Shown here piece by piece: positions 33,181 through 41,696 of a stretch of DNA of 64,000 bases; the first letter of the stretch is position 1, and each line of letters begins with the position of its first letter. Made by a program: the position numbers and the translations under genes. The notes under the pieces are model-generated. The model was not told where the DNA came from. It did no database searches and saw only the letters and a list, made by a program, of their open reading frames with translations. Source of the stretch: Carboxylicivirga longa (lineage in GTDB: Bacteria > Bacteroidota > Bacteroidia > Bacteroidales > Marinilabiliaceae). The stretch lies in assembly GCF_050589825.1 (NCBI RefSeq), contig NZ_JBNGOZ010000015.1, forward strand, positions 1 to 64,000. Reading direction: 5' to 3'.

Positions 33181-34083
33181 CTATTTAAAGCTGTTTTTTT
33201 CCATTTTTTCATTCAAATAGTCCTTAAAGGATTGCGGATATACCACCTCAATTTCATCTGGTAGTCCTAAAACAAATCTACCTACACCTAAATAATTACC
33301 AACCTCGGTAGTAAGCAAGTAATTATCATCCCCTTCCTTTTTGATATACTTTTCACTCAATGGAAATTCTTCAATAAGAAGGTTATAAGCCAACATTGAA
33401 AGCCTTAATTGTATCGCAGTTGGCTCATAGCTTTGCATTCTGAAAATATCGGTAATGCCTTTATGATGTTGCGGTTTGTAGTGCCAACATTCATTTGTGA
33501 CAACAACTTCTTTAATCCTGGCCGTTTTAAATATCTTGTTACTTTGGTCGTCTGTATCATAACACCAAATCCCCAAGTAGTTTACGGTAAAATCAATGGG
33601 TTCAACCAACCTATCACGAATATCTTTACCATGCCCGGATTTATACTCCTTTAAAACAACTTGCTTTTGTTGCTTAATGGCTTGTATCAGGTTAAAAATA
33701 TTATCGGTTTCCTCTTTTTTAGAAATGGCATAAATTACACGGTCAAAATCATAGAGGCTGTATAGCTTTCTTGCTAATTTGTCTTTTAATTCTGAACCAT
33801 CTTCAATAGAATGTATAGCTTTTCCCAAAATAAAAGCCTCTTCTTCGGTGAAGTGTAGTAATTGACTAATATCCTGTGAAGTGGATTCTTCCTTATCAAT
33901 TTTGAAGTAGCCGTTATTGTTCTCAATTACAAACCCTACTTGTTTGAATGTGTCAAAGTAGCGATAGACAGTCCTTGAGGAAACATCAAAACGGTCTGAA
34001 ATTTCCTGAATGGTTCTGCCATACTTACAATCAAGTATAAGCAGAATCTCTAACATCTTTTGAAACTTTGCCTGGTCTGCCAT
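33181..34083 (-). CDS. HTH-WYL transcriptional regulator
   Basis: A 300-residue protein. An N-terminal winged helix (TIQEISDRFDVSSRTVYRYFDTFKQVGF, residues 20-47) is followed by a WYL-type ligand-binding domain (VEPIDFTVNYLGIWCYDTDDQSNKIFKTARIKEV) and a C-terminal YafY/WCX-like part. WYL regulators bind ligand nucleic acids or nucleotides and often control defence loci. Here the gene lies at the downstream end of the restriction-modification island and between two look-alike operator sites (33161 and 44065), one in front of the lipoprotein operon and one in front of the restriction operon. It is therefore the likely switch for both. The stop is close to operator 1. Confidence 0.8.
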   Translation of the reverse strand: MADQAKFQKMLEILLILDCKYGRTIQEISDRFDVSSRTVYRYFDTFKQVGFVIENNNGYFKIDKEESTSQDISQLLHFTEEEAFILGKAIHSIEDGSELKDKLARKLYSLYDFDRVIYAISKKEETDNIFNLIQAIKQQKQVVLKEYKSGHGKDIRDRLVEPIDFTVNYLGIWCYDTDDQSNKIFKTARIKEVVVTNECWHYKPQHHKGITDIFRMQSYEPTAIQLRLSMLAYNLLIEEFPLSEKYIKKEGDDNYLLTTEVGNYLGVGRFVLGLPDEIEVVYPQSFKDYLNEKMEKNSFK

Positions 34084-34085
34084 TA

Positions 34086-34568
34086 TTAATCAAGTCTTTT
34101 ATTCTGAATGCCAACATCTTCAATTTGGCATCCTTCAATAATTGATTCTAAAAGATAATCTTCGCCATCTATATCCGAATCTAGCTCGTCTAAAAACGTT
34201 ATATCGTAAGAAAACCCAAGGTCTTTATTACTCCGGTAGCTATAGTCCTTATATAGGACAGATACATACATTATTTTACCGTTGAAATAAAATATAACCT
34301 GATAGATTCCAGACCTTTCTACTTCATTTAAGAAGGTAGTTCTGTTGGTTGAATTGATATAATGCTTGCTTGGCCTGTCATTTTCTAATAAAAAAGGAAG
34401 TTTTGCTACAAATTTTCCGTATAATTCTCCTGATGCTGGAATACGTTCATTTTTTAAAATAGTACTCTTTAATTGTTCTATGGTAGAATTAATAGCCCCC
34501 CGAATAATACGCAAGTCTCGCTTTGTTAACACCTTTTTTACTTCCATATTATCGTTCACTAATTCCAA
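34086..34568 (-). CDS. Hypothetical protein between hsdR and the WYL gene
   Basis: A 160-residue soluble protein with no recognised family. Residues 14-40 are helical (LTKRDLRIIRGAINSTIEQLKST), followed by predicted strands (GIYQVIFYFNGKIMYVSVLYKDY) and an acidic C terminus (FLDELDSDIDGEDYLLESIIEG). It overlaps the end of hsdR by 10 bases and ends 2 bases before the WYL start, so it is part of the same operon. It may be an accessory restriction or anti-restriction factor; the acidic tail is compatible with DNA mimicry, but this is weak. Confidence 0.5.
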   Translation of the reverse strand: MELVNDNMEVKKVLTKRDLRIIRGAINSTIEQLKSTILKNERIPASGELYGKFVAKLPFLLENDRPSKHYINSTNRTTFLNEVERSGIYQVIFYFNGKIMYVSVLYKDYSYRSNKDLGFSYDITFLDELDSDIDGEDYLLESIIEGCQIEDVGIQNKRLD

Positions 34569-37500
34569 AACTCAGCCAGCATCTCAGCCTGGCTTAATAC
34601 TGTTTCTGTTGCCAATTTTTGTAAATCCGGTGGGTAACCATATTGGCGAAGTGTTCGCTTAACGATTACTTTCAGCTTCTTTTTAACCGATTCCTTCACC
34701 GTCCAGTCGATGGTGGCATTGGCTTTAACACGTTCAACAAGTACCCTTGCAAGTTTAAGCAGCACTTCATCACCAAGCATATCTTTGGCACTTTCATTTG
34801 AAGATACAGCATCGTAGAAAGCAAGCTCATCTTTTGATAAACCCATTTTTTCACCACGCTTATCGGCTTCTTTTATTTCCTTGGCCAGGTCAATCATTTC
34901 CTGAATGATTTCGGCAGCGGTGATTAAGTTATTCTGATAGCGCTTAATGGATGATTCTAACATCTCCATTAGGGTACGGCTCTGTACAATATTGTGTTTG
35001 GCTCTTACTTTAATCTCATCGTTGAGTAGTTTTTTGAGGACTTCCAAAGCAAGGTTTTTATGCTTCATGTCTTTCATTTCCTCAAGAAAATCATCATCCA
35101 ATACAGATAATTCCGGTTTTTTAATTCCTGCTGCATCAAAAATATCTACTACTTGTTCCGAAACTATGGCTTCATCAATGACTTGTTTAATTGCGGTTTC
35201 AATTTCGTAATCGGTTTTACCACCTGAAACTTCACCCATATCTAGCTTTTGGATTCTGGCTTTGACTGCTTGAAAGAATGCAATTTCGTCTTTGGCATCC
35301 ATAGCTTCATCGTGAGGCAAAGCAATAGCAAAGGCTTTTGAGAGAGCAGTTACTTCTCTTACATATCTGTTTTTACCATCATCCAAACTAAGCACATGCT
35401 CAACCGCAGAAATTATAATCTCCAACTTCTCTTTTATTGGAGCATCGAAATAATTCTCATAAGCAAAACCATCACCATAAGGTACTTTAGGTTCTGCTGC
35501 CATTGCGTAATCAGCATGTTGTACGCTAGGATTTTCTGAAAACATTTGAGAAACAACTTCCAGCTTTTCCAACATTAACTGAACTGCCTTTTCCTGTGCT
35601 TCTGCCGGGTCGCCTTTTCCACCGCTATCAGAATAAAAGGATAATGCCTTTTTTAAATCAGAGGCAATACCAAAATAATCAACCACCAAGCCGCCCGGCT
35701 TATCTTTATATACCCGGTTAACCCTTGCTATTGCTTGCATCAGGTTATGACCTTTCATTGGTTTGTCTATATACAAAGTGTGCATACTAGGTGCATCAAA
35801 TCCAGTCAACCACATATCCCGAACAATTACCAATTTCATCGGGTCGGTGGTATCTTTCATTCGGTCGGCTAATGCTCTTCGTTGGTCTTTTGATGTATGA
35901 TGTTTCATTAGCTCTGGACCATCGGATGAAGAAGCAGTCATCACTACTTTTAGCACTCCTTTATCCAATTCATCATCATGCCAATGGGGACGTATTTTAA
36001 TGATTTCCTTACACAAGTCAGCAGCTATTTGTCGGCTCATGGTAACAATCATTGCTTTACCTTCGATACCGCTATTGGTGCGTTCCTCATAGTGAAAAAC
36101 AATATCTTCTGCTACCTTCTTTAATCTTGTCTCACTACCAATAATTGCTTCAACCTTAGTCCACTTGGCTTTTGCCTTTTGGGTTTCCGTTAATTCATCC
36201 TGCGCCAATTCTTCATCAAGCTCCTCGATAAGCTGTTTTCCCTCTTCTGAAAGATTGATTTTCACCAAACGGCTTTCGTAATAAATAGGAACGGTAGCAC
36301 CATCTTCAACGGCTTGTGCTATATCGTAAATATCAACATAGTTACCAAAAACGGCAGGGGTATTTGCATCGGTAGATTCAACAGGCGTTCCTGTAAATCC
36401 TAAATAGGTTGCATTGGGCAAAGCATCACGCATATACTTGGCAAAACCATAAACCAAACGCTGACCAATTACATTACCATTATCGTCTTTTACATCAATA
36501 GTTTTTGGTTTAAAACCATATTGTGTACGGTGGGCTTCGTCAGCCACCACTACAATATTAGTACGGTCAGAAAGTTGCTCGTACACATTAGATCCATCTT
36601 CGGGTTGGAATTTTTGTATGGTAGCAAATACAATTCCTCCGGAGGCTACTTTTAGCAACTCTTTTAAATGCTCCCTGCTTTCTGCCTGGATTGGAACTTG
36701 ACGCAACAATTGCTTCGATGAACCAAAAGTATCAAACAATTGGTCGTCTAAATCATTACGGTCGGTAATTACTAGAATGGTTGGATTATTAAGCTGTAAA
36801 ACCAACTTACCACTAAAAAACACCATTGAGAGCGACTTACCACTGCCTTGGGTATGCCAAACTACACCACCTTTTCTGTCACCATTGTCAGCTGACGCTT
36901 TCTTTACGGATTCAATAGCTTTGTTAACTGCATAGTATTGATGATAGGCAGCTACCTTTTTTATTGTCTTAATAGTAGCAATTCCTTTTGCATCAATATG
37001 TTTGTCTTCTTCAAAAACAATAAAGTGGCGTATGTAATCTAATAATGTATCAGGATTGGTTAAACCTTTTATTAGTACTTCTAACTGGCTTGTTAGGGTA
37101 GATGCTTCCTGAATACCATCACTTGTTTTCCATGCTAAATAACGGGAATAACCAGCCGATAATGAACCTGCTTTTGCATCTGCACCGTCTGATAGTACAC
37201 AAAAAGTATTGAATGTAAACAGGCTTGGTATAGTGTCTTTATAGGTTTGAATCTGCTTAAATGCTGAATGCAAAGTTGCATTTTCATCAACAGCATTTTT
37301 TAATTCAAATATGACCAGGGGCAAACCATTCACAAACAGAATCAGGTCAGGACGTTTGTTATTGTTATTCTCAATGATGGTAAACTGATTAACCACCAAG
37401 AAATCGTTTTGCTTTGGAAACCTAAAATTGACCAACTGAACCCGGTCGCCACGCTGAATACCATCTTTACGATATTCCACAGGAACTCCTTCTGTTAATA

Positions 37501-37774
37501 GCTCATGGAAGCTCTGATTATTAACCATGAGTTCCGGAGAAGCTATCCGCTCAATAGCTTTTACGGCTTCCTGTTGTGCCTCGTAAGGGATGTTCGGGTT
37601 ATTTCGGGCAATGGCTTCCTGTAAACGACCTTTTAATATGACATCGCTAAAAGAGTTTCGTTCCGGTTCTTCACCATCAGGTGCAATAACAGCACCATGC
37701 ATATAGTTCCAACCAAGGTTCTCCAATTCCTCAATGGCCCAAAGTTCTATATCGTTTTCAGTTATTTTGGTCAT
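34559..37774 (-). CDS. hsdR: Type I restriction endonuclease subunit R
   Basis: A 1071-residue protein. The N-terminal nuclease has the PD...ExK pattern (P142-D143 and E157-L-K159 in RPDLILFVNGLPLVIFELKN). The motor follows with Walker A TQGSGKS, DEAH (VVADEAHRT), the motif III-like FTGTPVES and the C-terminal QAIARVNRVYKDK motif. It cleaves DNA away from unmethylated sites after ATP-driven translocation, as part of an R2M2S complex. It is separated from hsdS and hsdM by five accessory genes, not the usual adjacent order. The N terminus, MTKITEND, is duplicated 1.4 kb upstream. Confidence 0.9.
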   Translation of the reverse strand: MTKITENDIELWAIEELENLGWNYMHGAVIAPDGEEPERNSFSDVILKGRLQEAIARNNPNIPYEAQQEAVKAIERIASPELMVNNQSFHELLTEGVPVEYRKDGIQRGDRVQLVNFRFPKQNDFLVVNQFTIIENNNNKRPDLILFVNGLPLVIFELKNAVDENATLHSAFKQIQTYKDTIPSLFTFNTFCVLSDGADAKAGSLSAGYSRYLAWKTSDGIQEASTLTSQLEVLIKGLTNPDTLLDYIRHFIVFEEDKHIDAKGIATIKTIKKVAAYHQYYAVNKAIESVKKASADNGDRKGGVVWHTQGSGKSLSMVFFSGKLVLQLNNPTILVITDRNDLDDQLFDTFGSSKQLLRQVPIQAESREHLKELLKVASGGIVFATIQKFQPEDGSNVYEQLSDRTNIVVVADEAHRTQYGFKPKTIDVKDDNGNVIGQRLVYGFAKYMRDALPNATYLGFTGTPVESTDANTPAVFGNYVDIYDIAQAVEDGATVPIYYESRLVKINLSEEGKQLIEELDEELAQDELTETQKAKAKWTKVEAIIGSETRLKKVAEDIVFHYEERTNSGIEGKAMIVTMSRQIAADLCKEIIKIRPHWHDDELDKGVLKVVMTASSSDGPELMKHHTSKDQRRALADRMKDTTDPMKLVIVRDMWLTGFDAPSMHTLYIDKPMKGHNLMQAIARVNRVYKDKPGGLVVDYFGIASDLKKALSFYSDSGGKGDPAEAQEKAVQLMLEKLEVVSQMFSENPSVQHADYAMAAEPKVPYGDGFAYENYFDAPIKEKLEIIISAVEHVLSLDDGKNRYVREVTALSKAFAIALPHDEAMDAKDEIAFFQAVKARIQKLDMGEVSGGKTDYEIETAIKQVIDEAIVSEQVVDIFDAAGIKKPELSVLDDDFLEEMKDMKHKNLALEVLKKLLNDEIKVRAKHNIVQSRTLMEMLESSIKRYQNNLITAAEIIQEMIDLAKEIKEADKRGEKMGLSKDELAFYDAVSSNESAKDMLGDEVLLKLARVLVERVKANATIDWTVKESVKKKLKVIVKRTLRQYGYPPDLQKLATETVLSQAEMLAEFWN

Positions 37775-37781
37775 GGTTTAT

Positions 37782-38390
37782 TTATATGTTAGGAAGCTTT
37801 ACTCCTGATTCCTTTTGAAACCTAATAGCTAATTTTTTTAAACTTTCTTTTGCGCTTTCTTCATTAATGAAGTCACATAGATCAAATGCCTTTATTAAAG
37901 CAATGCCACCTTTATATTCCAGGGAGTTATAATTGTTCGATTTACTTGGAATATCTTTATCGTCGAAAAATTCATCATAATCTGCAGAGTCAAGATGCTT
38001 ATTGCAGAGTAAGAAATGTATTCGAGATTTCGACTTCTCAACTGATTCAAAAGCAGATAACTCATCTAGTGACTTATCTGTTTTATATGGGCCAGAATCA
38101 CTTTGTAAGAAGATCAAAAGACTAACAGTTTTTCGTCCCACCTTACGTGGTTTCATTTGAATCTTATAAATATATAAAGGCAAGAAATCCCAAGCAGATC
38201 TATTAAGATTTTTTTTGTCATGATTTATGGATTTCGTCTCATGAGGATCTCCATTTTCATATTCGAAATGTAACTCAGAACATATTAACTGAACAATATC
38301 CAATACTCTTCTCTGATAATGGTATAGCAATCTGTATGCCTTGCGTACATTTAAAAATACCTCATCTACATCTTTTTGTACAGTAGTCAT
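37782..38390 (-). CDS. Restriction-island accessory protein, unknown
   Basis: A 202-residue soluble protein. It begins with a helical N terminus (TVQKDVDEVFLNVRKAYRLLYHYQRRVLDIVQ), then a basic strand-rich part (YIYKIQMKPRKVGRKTVSLLIFLQSDSG) and a charged C terminus. No motif identifies it. It lies 7 bases upstream of hsdR and 12 bases downstream of a PD-(D/E)XK-like gene. These two genes appear to be an inserted pair, because the start of hsdR is duplicated on their far side. They may form a separate two-gene defence unit. Confidence 0.5.
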   Translation of the reverse strand: MTTVQKDVDEVFLNVRKAYRLLYHYQRRVLDIVQLICSELHFEYENGDPHETKSINHDKKNLNRSAWDFLPLYIYKIQMKPRKVGRKTVSLLIFLQSDSGPYKTDKSLDELSAFESVEKSKSRIHFLLCNKHLDSADYDEFFDDKDIPSKSNNYNSLEYKGGIALIKAFDLCDFINEESAKESLKKLAIRFQKESGVKLPNI

Positions 38391-38402
38391 TTTAATAAGT
38401 AT

Positions 38403-39104
38403 TTAGTTAAAATTAGGCAATCCGTAAATAAGAATATTATTGGGGCATTCTATTTTTAGGTCTTCATATGGTATAGATTCAAACCATTGACCTGTAAAAT
38501 AGCCATGCACATCAAATGCAATTATCAAATCATTTAATATATTTTTAATAGCAACATCCTGCGCTAACAGTTCTTTTGTTTCTAGTTCTTTTAGCTCAGT
38601 TTGGATTGCTTTTAAAAGTCTAGCCCAAGTACATTTTATGATATGAACATTTCCCAGCTTTTCCGATTTATCCGATTTTAATCCATCCAATGCAATTAAA
38701 TATAGCTTTTTATCACCATATTCATTACGATATGCTGTAATTTGATTTTGCCATTGTTCTTCTGTTTGCTTATTGTCATTGCCTCTTTTGGCTTCAATAA
38801 GTAAATCGAATTTTTTCAACTGGATATGAATATCAGGCTCGATGTACTTTGTATTTGTTGTTTCTTCTGCATTCCACTTTGGCCAGAATTCCGTTTTTAC
38901 TATCCCACCACAATCACTATCTAAAATTTTGTCATAGCATGATTCTGATAAAATCTGCATCAACAAATCAACAGGGAGATAAAACAGCCTTCCAAAGATA
39001 GAGGCTGTTAATGAATCTTCAGACTTCCTAAACAAGTCTTTCCAGTCTATATCAGCACCTTTAAAATTCTGGCTGGCTTTTCCATTATTTATTGCTATTA
39101 TCAT
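38403..39104 (-). CDS. PD-(D/E)XK nuclease-like protein
   Basis: A 233-residue protein. The sequence YIEPDIHIQLKKFDLLIEAKRGNDN contains D and E-x-K of a PD-(D/E)XK nuclease core (D-x9-10-E-A-K). The following QWQNQITAYRNEYGDKKLYLIALDG has the usual Q and strand-helix order. It is a small nuclease, probably the effector of the inserted gene pair with the neighbour at 37782. The ATG at 39104 overlaps the stop of a 17-codon duplicate of the hsdR start (ATGA). No helicase or methylase domain is attached. Confidence 0.6.
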   Translation of the reverse strand: MIIAINNGKASQNFKGADIDWKDLFRKSEDSLTASIFGRLFYLPVDLLMQILSESCYDKILDSDCGGIVKTEFWPKWNAEETTNTKYIEPDIHIQLKKFDLLIEAKRGNDNKQTEEQWQNQITAYRNEYGDKKLYLIALDGLKSDKSEKLGNVHIIKCTWARLLKAIQTELKELETKELLAQDVAIKNILNDLIIAFDVHGYFTGQWFESIPYEDLKIECPNNILIYGLPNFN

Positions 39105-39154
39105 TTTGAATCAGATTGATTAAACTCTATATTGTTTTCAGTTATTTTGGTCAT
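39101..39154 (-). pseudogene. Duplicated 5' end of hsdR (insertion footprint)
   Basis: A 17-codon frame, MTKITENNIEFNQSDSK, whose first nine codons match the hsdR start (MTKITENDI) almost exactly at the DNA level (TTTTCAGTTATTTTGGTCAT in both). It is the scar of the insertion of the two genes 37782-39104. It now acts as a leader peptide coupled to the nuclease gene. Confidence 0.7.
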
Positions 39155-39286
39155 ATTAATTTAATTTTATGCAACTTTTTGCCTTATATTTGTATCAAAT
39201 ATGATCGATAATAGTATTTAAAATATCTCACCAACCATCCGTAAGGTATTAGCGTTGAAAGAGAAACGAAGCCGTTGAGTTTACTT

Positions 39287-39397
39287 AGCGGCTTCTGCTT
39301 TTTTATAGCTCTCATATTCTCTTAGCTTTTTCTGCATACTCCACTCGCCTTTGATTAAATAAGCTGTCCAGGGTAGGATATAATCACCTCAGATTTT
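39287..39397 (-). pseudogene. C-terminal remnant of an unidentified protein
   Basis: After the stop of the gene ending at 39401, the - strand frame GDYILPWTAYLIKGEWSMQKK and on to EAAK runs for about 35 codons to a stop near 39287. It has no suitable start and could be the tail of a gene displaced by the insertion. The region from 39155 to 39286 holds nothing else. Confidence 0.4.
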
Positions 39398-39400
39398 ACT

Positions 39401-39922
39401 TTACTCTTCCTCACTAATGCATATGTCGCTTAATTTAACTTCACTAAGGCAGCTAAACAACAACGACCTGAACTCATCTAAATCGCCTTCTTGTTCTGAA
39501 TAGCCTTCAATCTCGTATCGGAAATTAAAGCGTTGGTAGTGGTCTGAACCCCAATCGCCATGCTCTGAGATATAGTCGGACAACTCAATTTTATAGCTTG
39601 TGTAAATTACCGAAAAGCTTGTGTCATCCACCTGAAAACTAATACAGGTATCTTTCTCCGGTGGGTTAGGGTGACTGTTTAAGCAAGTAATTGCTTCGTC
39701 AATTTTGTTATAAGAAACACTATCCGATGAATCACTTGTTACCTCTTCACCTTTCTGCTTTTGTAAAAGTTTAGAAGCTTTATTCTTTAAACTAACATAG
39801 CTATCTGCTTTTTCTTTTAACTGGTAAAAGAAGTCACTTAGTAAGTTGAACACCTCGTTGGGTACATGCTCAAAAGTTTCAACTTCTTCGTCTGCCGATA
39901 AGTTATTATCTATTTCGTTCAT
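39401..39922 (-). CDS. Acidic accessory protein of the restriction island
   Basis: A 173-residue soluble protein with an acidic N terminus (MNEIDNNLSADEEVETFEHVPNEV) and acidic C terminus (LSDICISEEE). A central helix-strand region includes ETDTCISFQVDDTSFSVIYTSYKIEL-like strands. No recognised family. It lies 34 bases after the DUF6438-like gene in the operon direction. A role in regulating or inhibiting restriction is possible in view of the charge, but this is guesswork. Confidence 0.5.
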   Translation of the reverse strand: MNEIDNNLSADEEVETFEHVPNEVFNLLSDFFYQLKEKADSYVSLKNKASKLLQKQKGEEVTSDSSDSVSYNKIDEAITCLNSHPNPPEKDTCISFQVDDTSFSVIYTSYKIELSDYISEHGDWGSDHYQRFNFRYEIEGYSEQEGDLDEFRSLLFSCLSEVKLSDICISEEE

Positions 39923-39956
39923 GTTCGATATTATCTGTCTGGTTGTGAGAGAGTAT

Positions 39957-40376
39957 TTATTCTAATACATTTTCATCACCCACGTAATTTTTAACTCCTA
40001 TAATTTTATCTATTTGCTTTTCAAACCTCAGCAATGCTTTAGGCCACTCATCCGGTTCTTGCAAATAATGCTCTATTTTACGCTTTGTACCATCCATCAT
40101 TTCAATGGTGGTAATGCAGAAAGGCATATCGGTACACCAAACCATCCCTTCTTCTTTTTTGAGGTTGAAGTAGTCACTCTTTAACAGAGCTTTTGATAGT
40201 TTATCAATTGACTTGCTATCGAGCTTCCAAATATGCCTTCCTGTTTTTTTAACCCAATCTTTGCCTGTGTATGTTACCCGACCTGAGTAATGGATACTAA
40301 CCAAATAAACCAGACACGTACCATAACACATGGTGCGCTCTAATTTTATCGTTTTAAATTGTTGGTTCATATCCAT
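39957..40376 (-). CDS. DUF6438-like protein
   Basis: A 139-residue protein. The sequence IKLERTMCYGTCLVYLVSIHYSGRVTYTGKDWV followed by GRHIW matches the pattern of DUF6438 (RT-x-CYGTCP-x-Y-x-x-x-I...G-x-V-x-Y-x-G). Members are widespread in Bacteroidota and usually carry a signal peptide; this one lacks it, so it acts in the cytoplasm. Its function is unknown. It sits 9 bases after hsdS and interrupts the usual hsdM-hsdS-hsdR order. Confidence 0.65.
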   Translation of the reverse strand: MDMNQQFKTIKLERTMCYGTCLVYLVSIHYSGRVTYTGKDWVKKTGRHIWKLDSKSIDKLSKALLKSDYFNLKKEEGMVWCTDMPFCITTIEMMDGTKRKIEHYLQEPDEWPKALLRFEKQIDKIIGVKNYVGDENVLE

Positions 40377-40385
40377 AGTTCTTTT

Positions 40386-41696
40386 TTATGCTTTTACTTT
40401 TAATTCCCCACTCATTAACTTTGGCAACAAAGTGTCTCGTAATTGGGTAAGAGTTTGAATTTCATTACTGCAATTATTGCATTTTTCATAAATCGGTTTT
40501 ATAACTGCATTCCATTTTTCAATAAATTCGTCATTCGGTATGTTAAACAATAAGTTTCCAAGCACGCCTAAACTTACATTTGCCTGAACTCCTTGAACTA
40601 TACTTGCATTTATCTCATTCTGTACACTTTGAGATTTAAACCATTGATGAATTAACTCAAGGTGTTGAATCTCTTTTAACCTAATAAATGCAACTGCTTG
40701 ATTACAATTTGAATTGTTTAAATCCTCGGGAACGATTGTTACTCTTCCTATTGTTCCGGCAATTGAAAAAAGAATGTCGTTACGATTAAGTATAGACCTT
40801 TTTAGACTACCATTATGAACTGAGTTAGGAATACTTTCAATATCACCAAACTTAATCTGACCATCATCAGTAATATCTTTTACCTTAATAAAGGGAACGT
40901 CTAATTCTAAACCATCAACTTCATTTTTTCTAGGTGTTGTACCTTTAGAAATTTTATCTGCAAGTTTCTTTAGCTGAGTAACTCGCCACCCCTCAGGAAT
41001 CTCACCCAACTCACTCTCAATCATATTACCACCAGAACTTTTATATGGCTCTCCATTTTCATTGGGAAACTCAAACTCCACAAACCAACGTTTAAAAAGG
41101 ATTTGTGCTAACTCTTCTAAGTCTTGGTTTTGTTGGCGAAGGAGAGTGATTTTTTTGTCGAGGTTTGAAAGGGTTTTGGCTATTTCTTTTTGTTCTTCAA
41201 ATTTTGGTAAAATGATGGACATATTATTAATCTCATCTTTACCTATATTTTGTTGGGCTGATTGAGTTTGCCTTGCTATGATTTGAAAATAAAAAAAATC
41301 TGAACTCAAATAATAATACAAGTAATCTTTACTCAAAACATTATAATCGAGCGGAAAGAAATTACCAACACGATAGTTTTGTAAGACTATTTCATCTTCC
41401 TTATATCTAGCAAATTTCCCAATGGTAGCACCAGTAAGTGCTAATAAAATATCTCCCTTTTCAATTATAAACTTTTTAAAGCTTTCAATTCTATTTTTAT
41501 CGATAAAAGAACAATTTGAAATATCAATATGTCCATCTCCTTTAATTTGGGTTATTTTTACAATTTTAATTCCATCTTCTGTAAAGTCGTAATTACGAAA
41601 TTGATAGCCATGTCTTAATTCAGCCACATCTTCAAATTTTGCAATTTCCCAGTCTATTGGAATCAGACCAAATTCAGATTCTATTCTTTCACTCAT
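40386..41696 (-). CDS. hsdS: Type I restriction-modification specificity subunit S
   Basis: A 436-residue protein with two target-recognition domains (about residues 12-175 and 230-400). Each ends in a helical spacer (LSNLDKKITLLRQQNQDLEELAQILFKRWF and the final IQTLTQLRDTLLPKLMSGEL). The GEIPEGW repeat before the second domain is typical. It dictates the split recognition sequence of the methylase and nuclease. The start overlaps the hsdM stop by four bases, so they are coupled. The recognition sequence cannot be read from here. Confidence 0.9.
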   Translation of the reverse strand: MSERIESEFGLIPIDWEIAKFEDVAELRHGYQFRNYDFTEDGIKIVKITQIKGDGHIDISNCSFIDKNRIESFKKFIIEKGDILLALTGATIGKFARYKEDEIVLQNYRVGNFFPLDYNVLSKDYLYYYLSSDFFYFQIIARQTQSAQQNIGKDEINNMSIILPKFEEQKEIAKTLSNLDKKITLLRQQNQDLEELAQILFKRWFVEFEFPNENGEPYKSSGGNMIESELGEIPEGWRVTQLKKLADKISKGTTPRKNEVDGLELDVPFIKVKDITDDGQIKFGDIESIPNSVHNGSLKRSILNRNDILFSIAGTIGRVTIVPEDLNNSNCNQAVAFIRLKEIQHLELIHQWFKSQSVQNEINASIVQGVQANVSLGVLGNLLFNIPNDEFIEKWNAVIKPIYEKCNNCSNEIQTLTQLRDTLLPKLMSGELKVKA

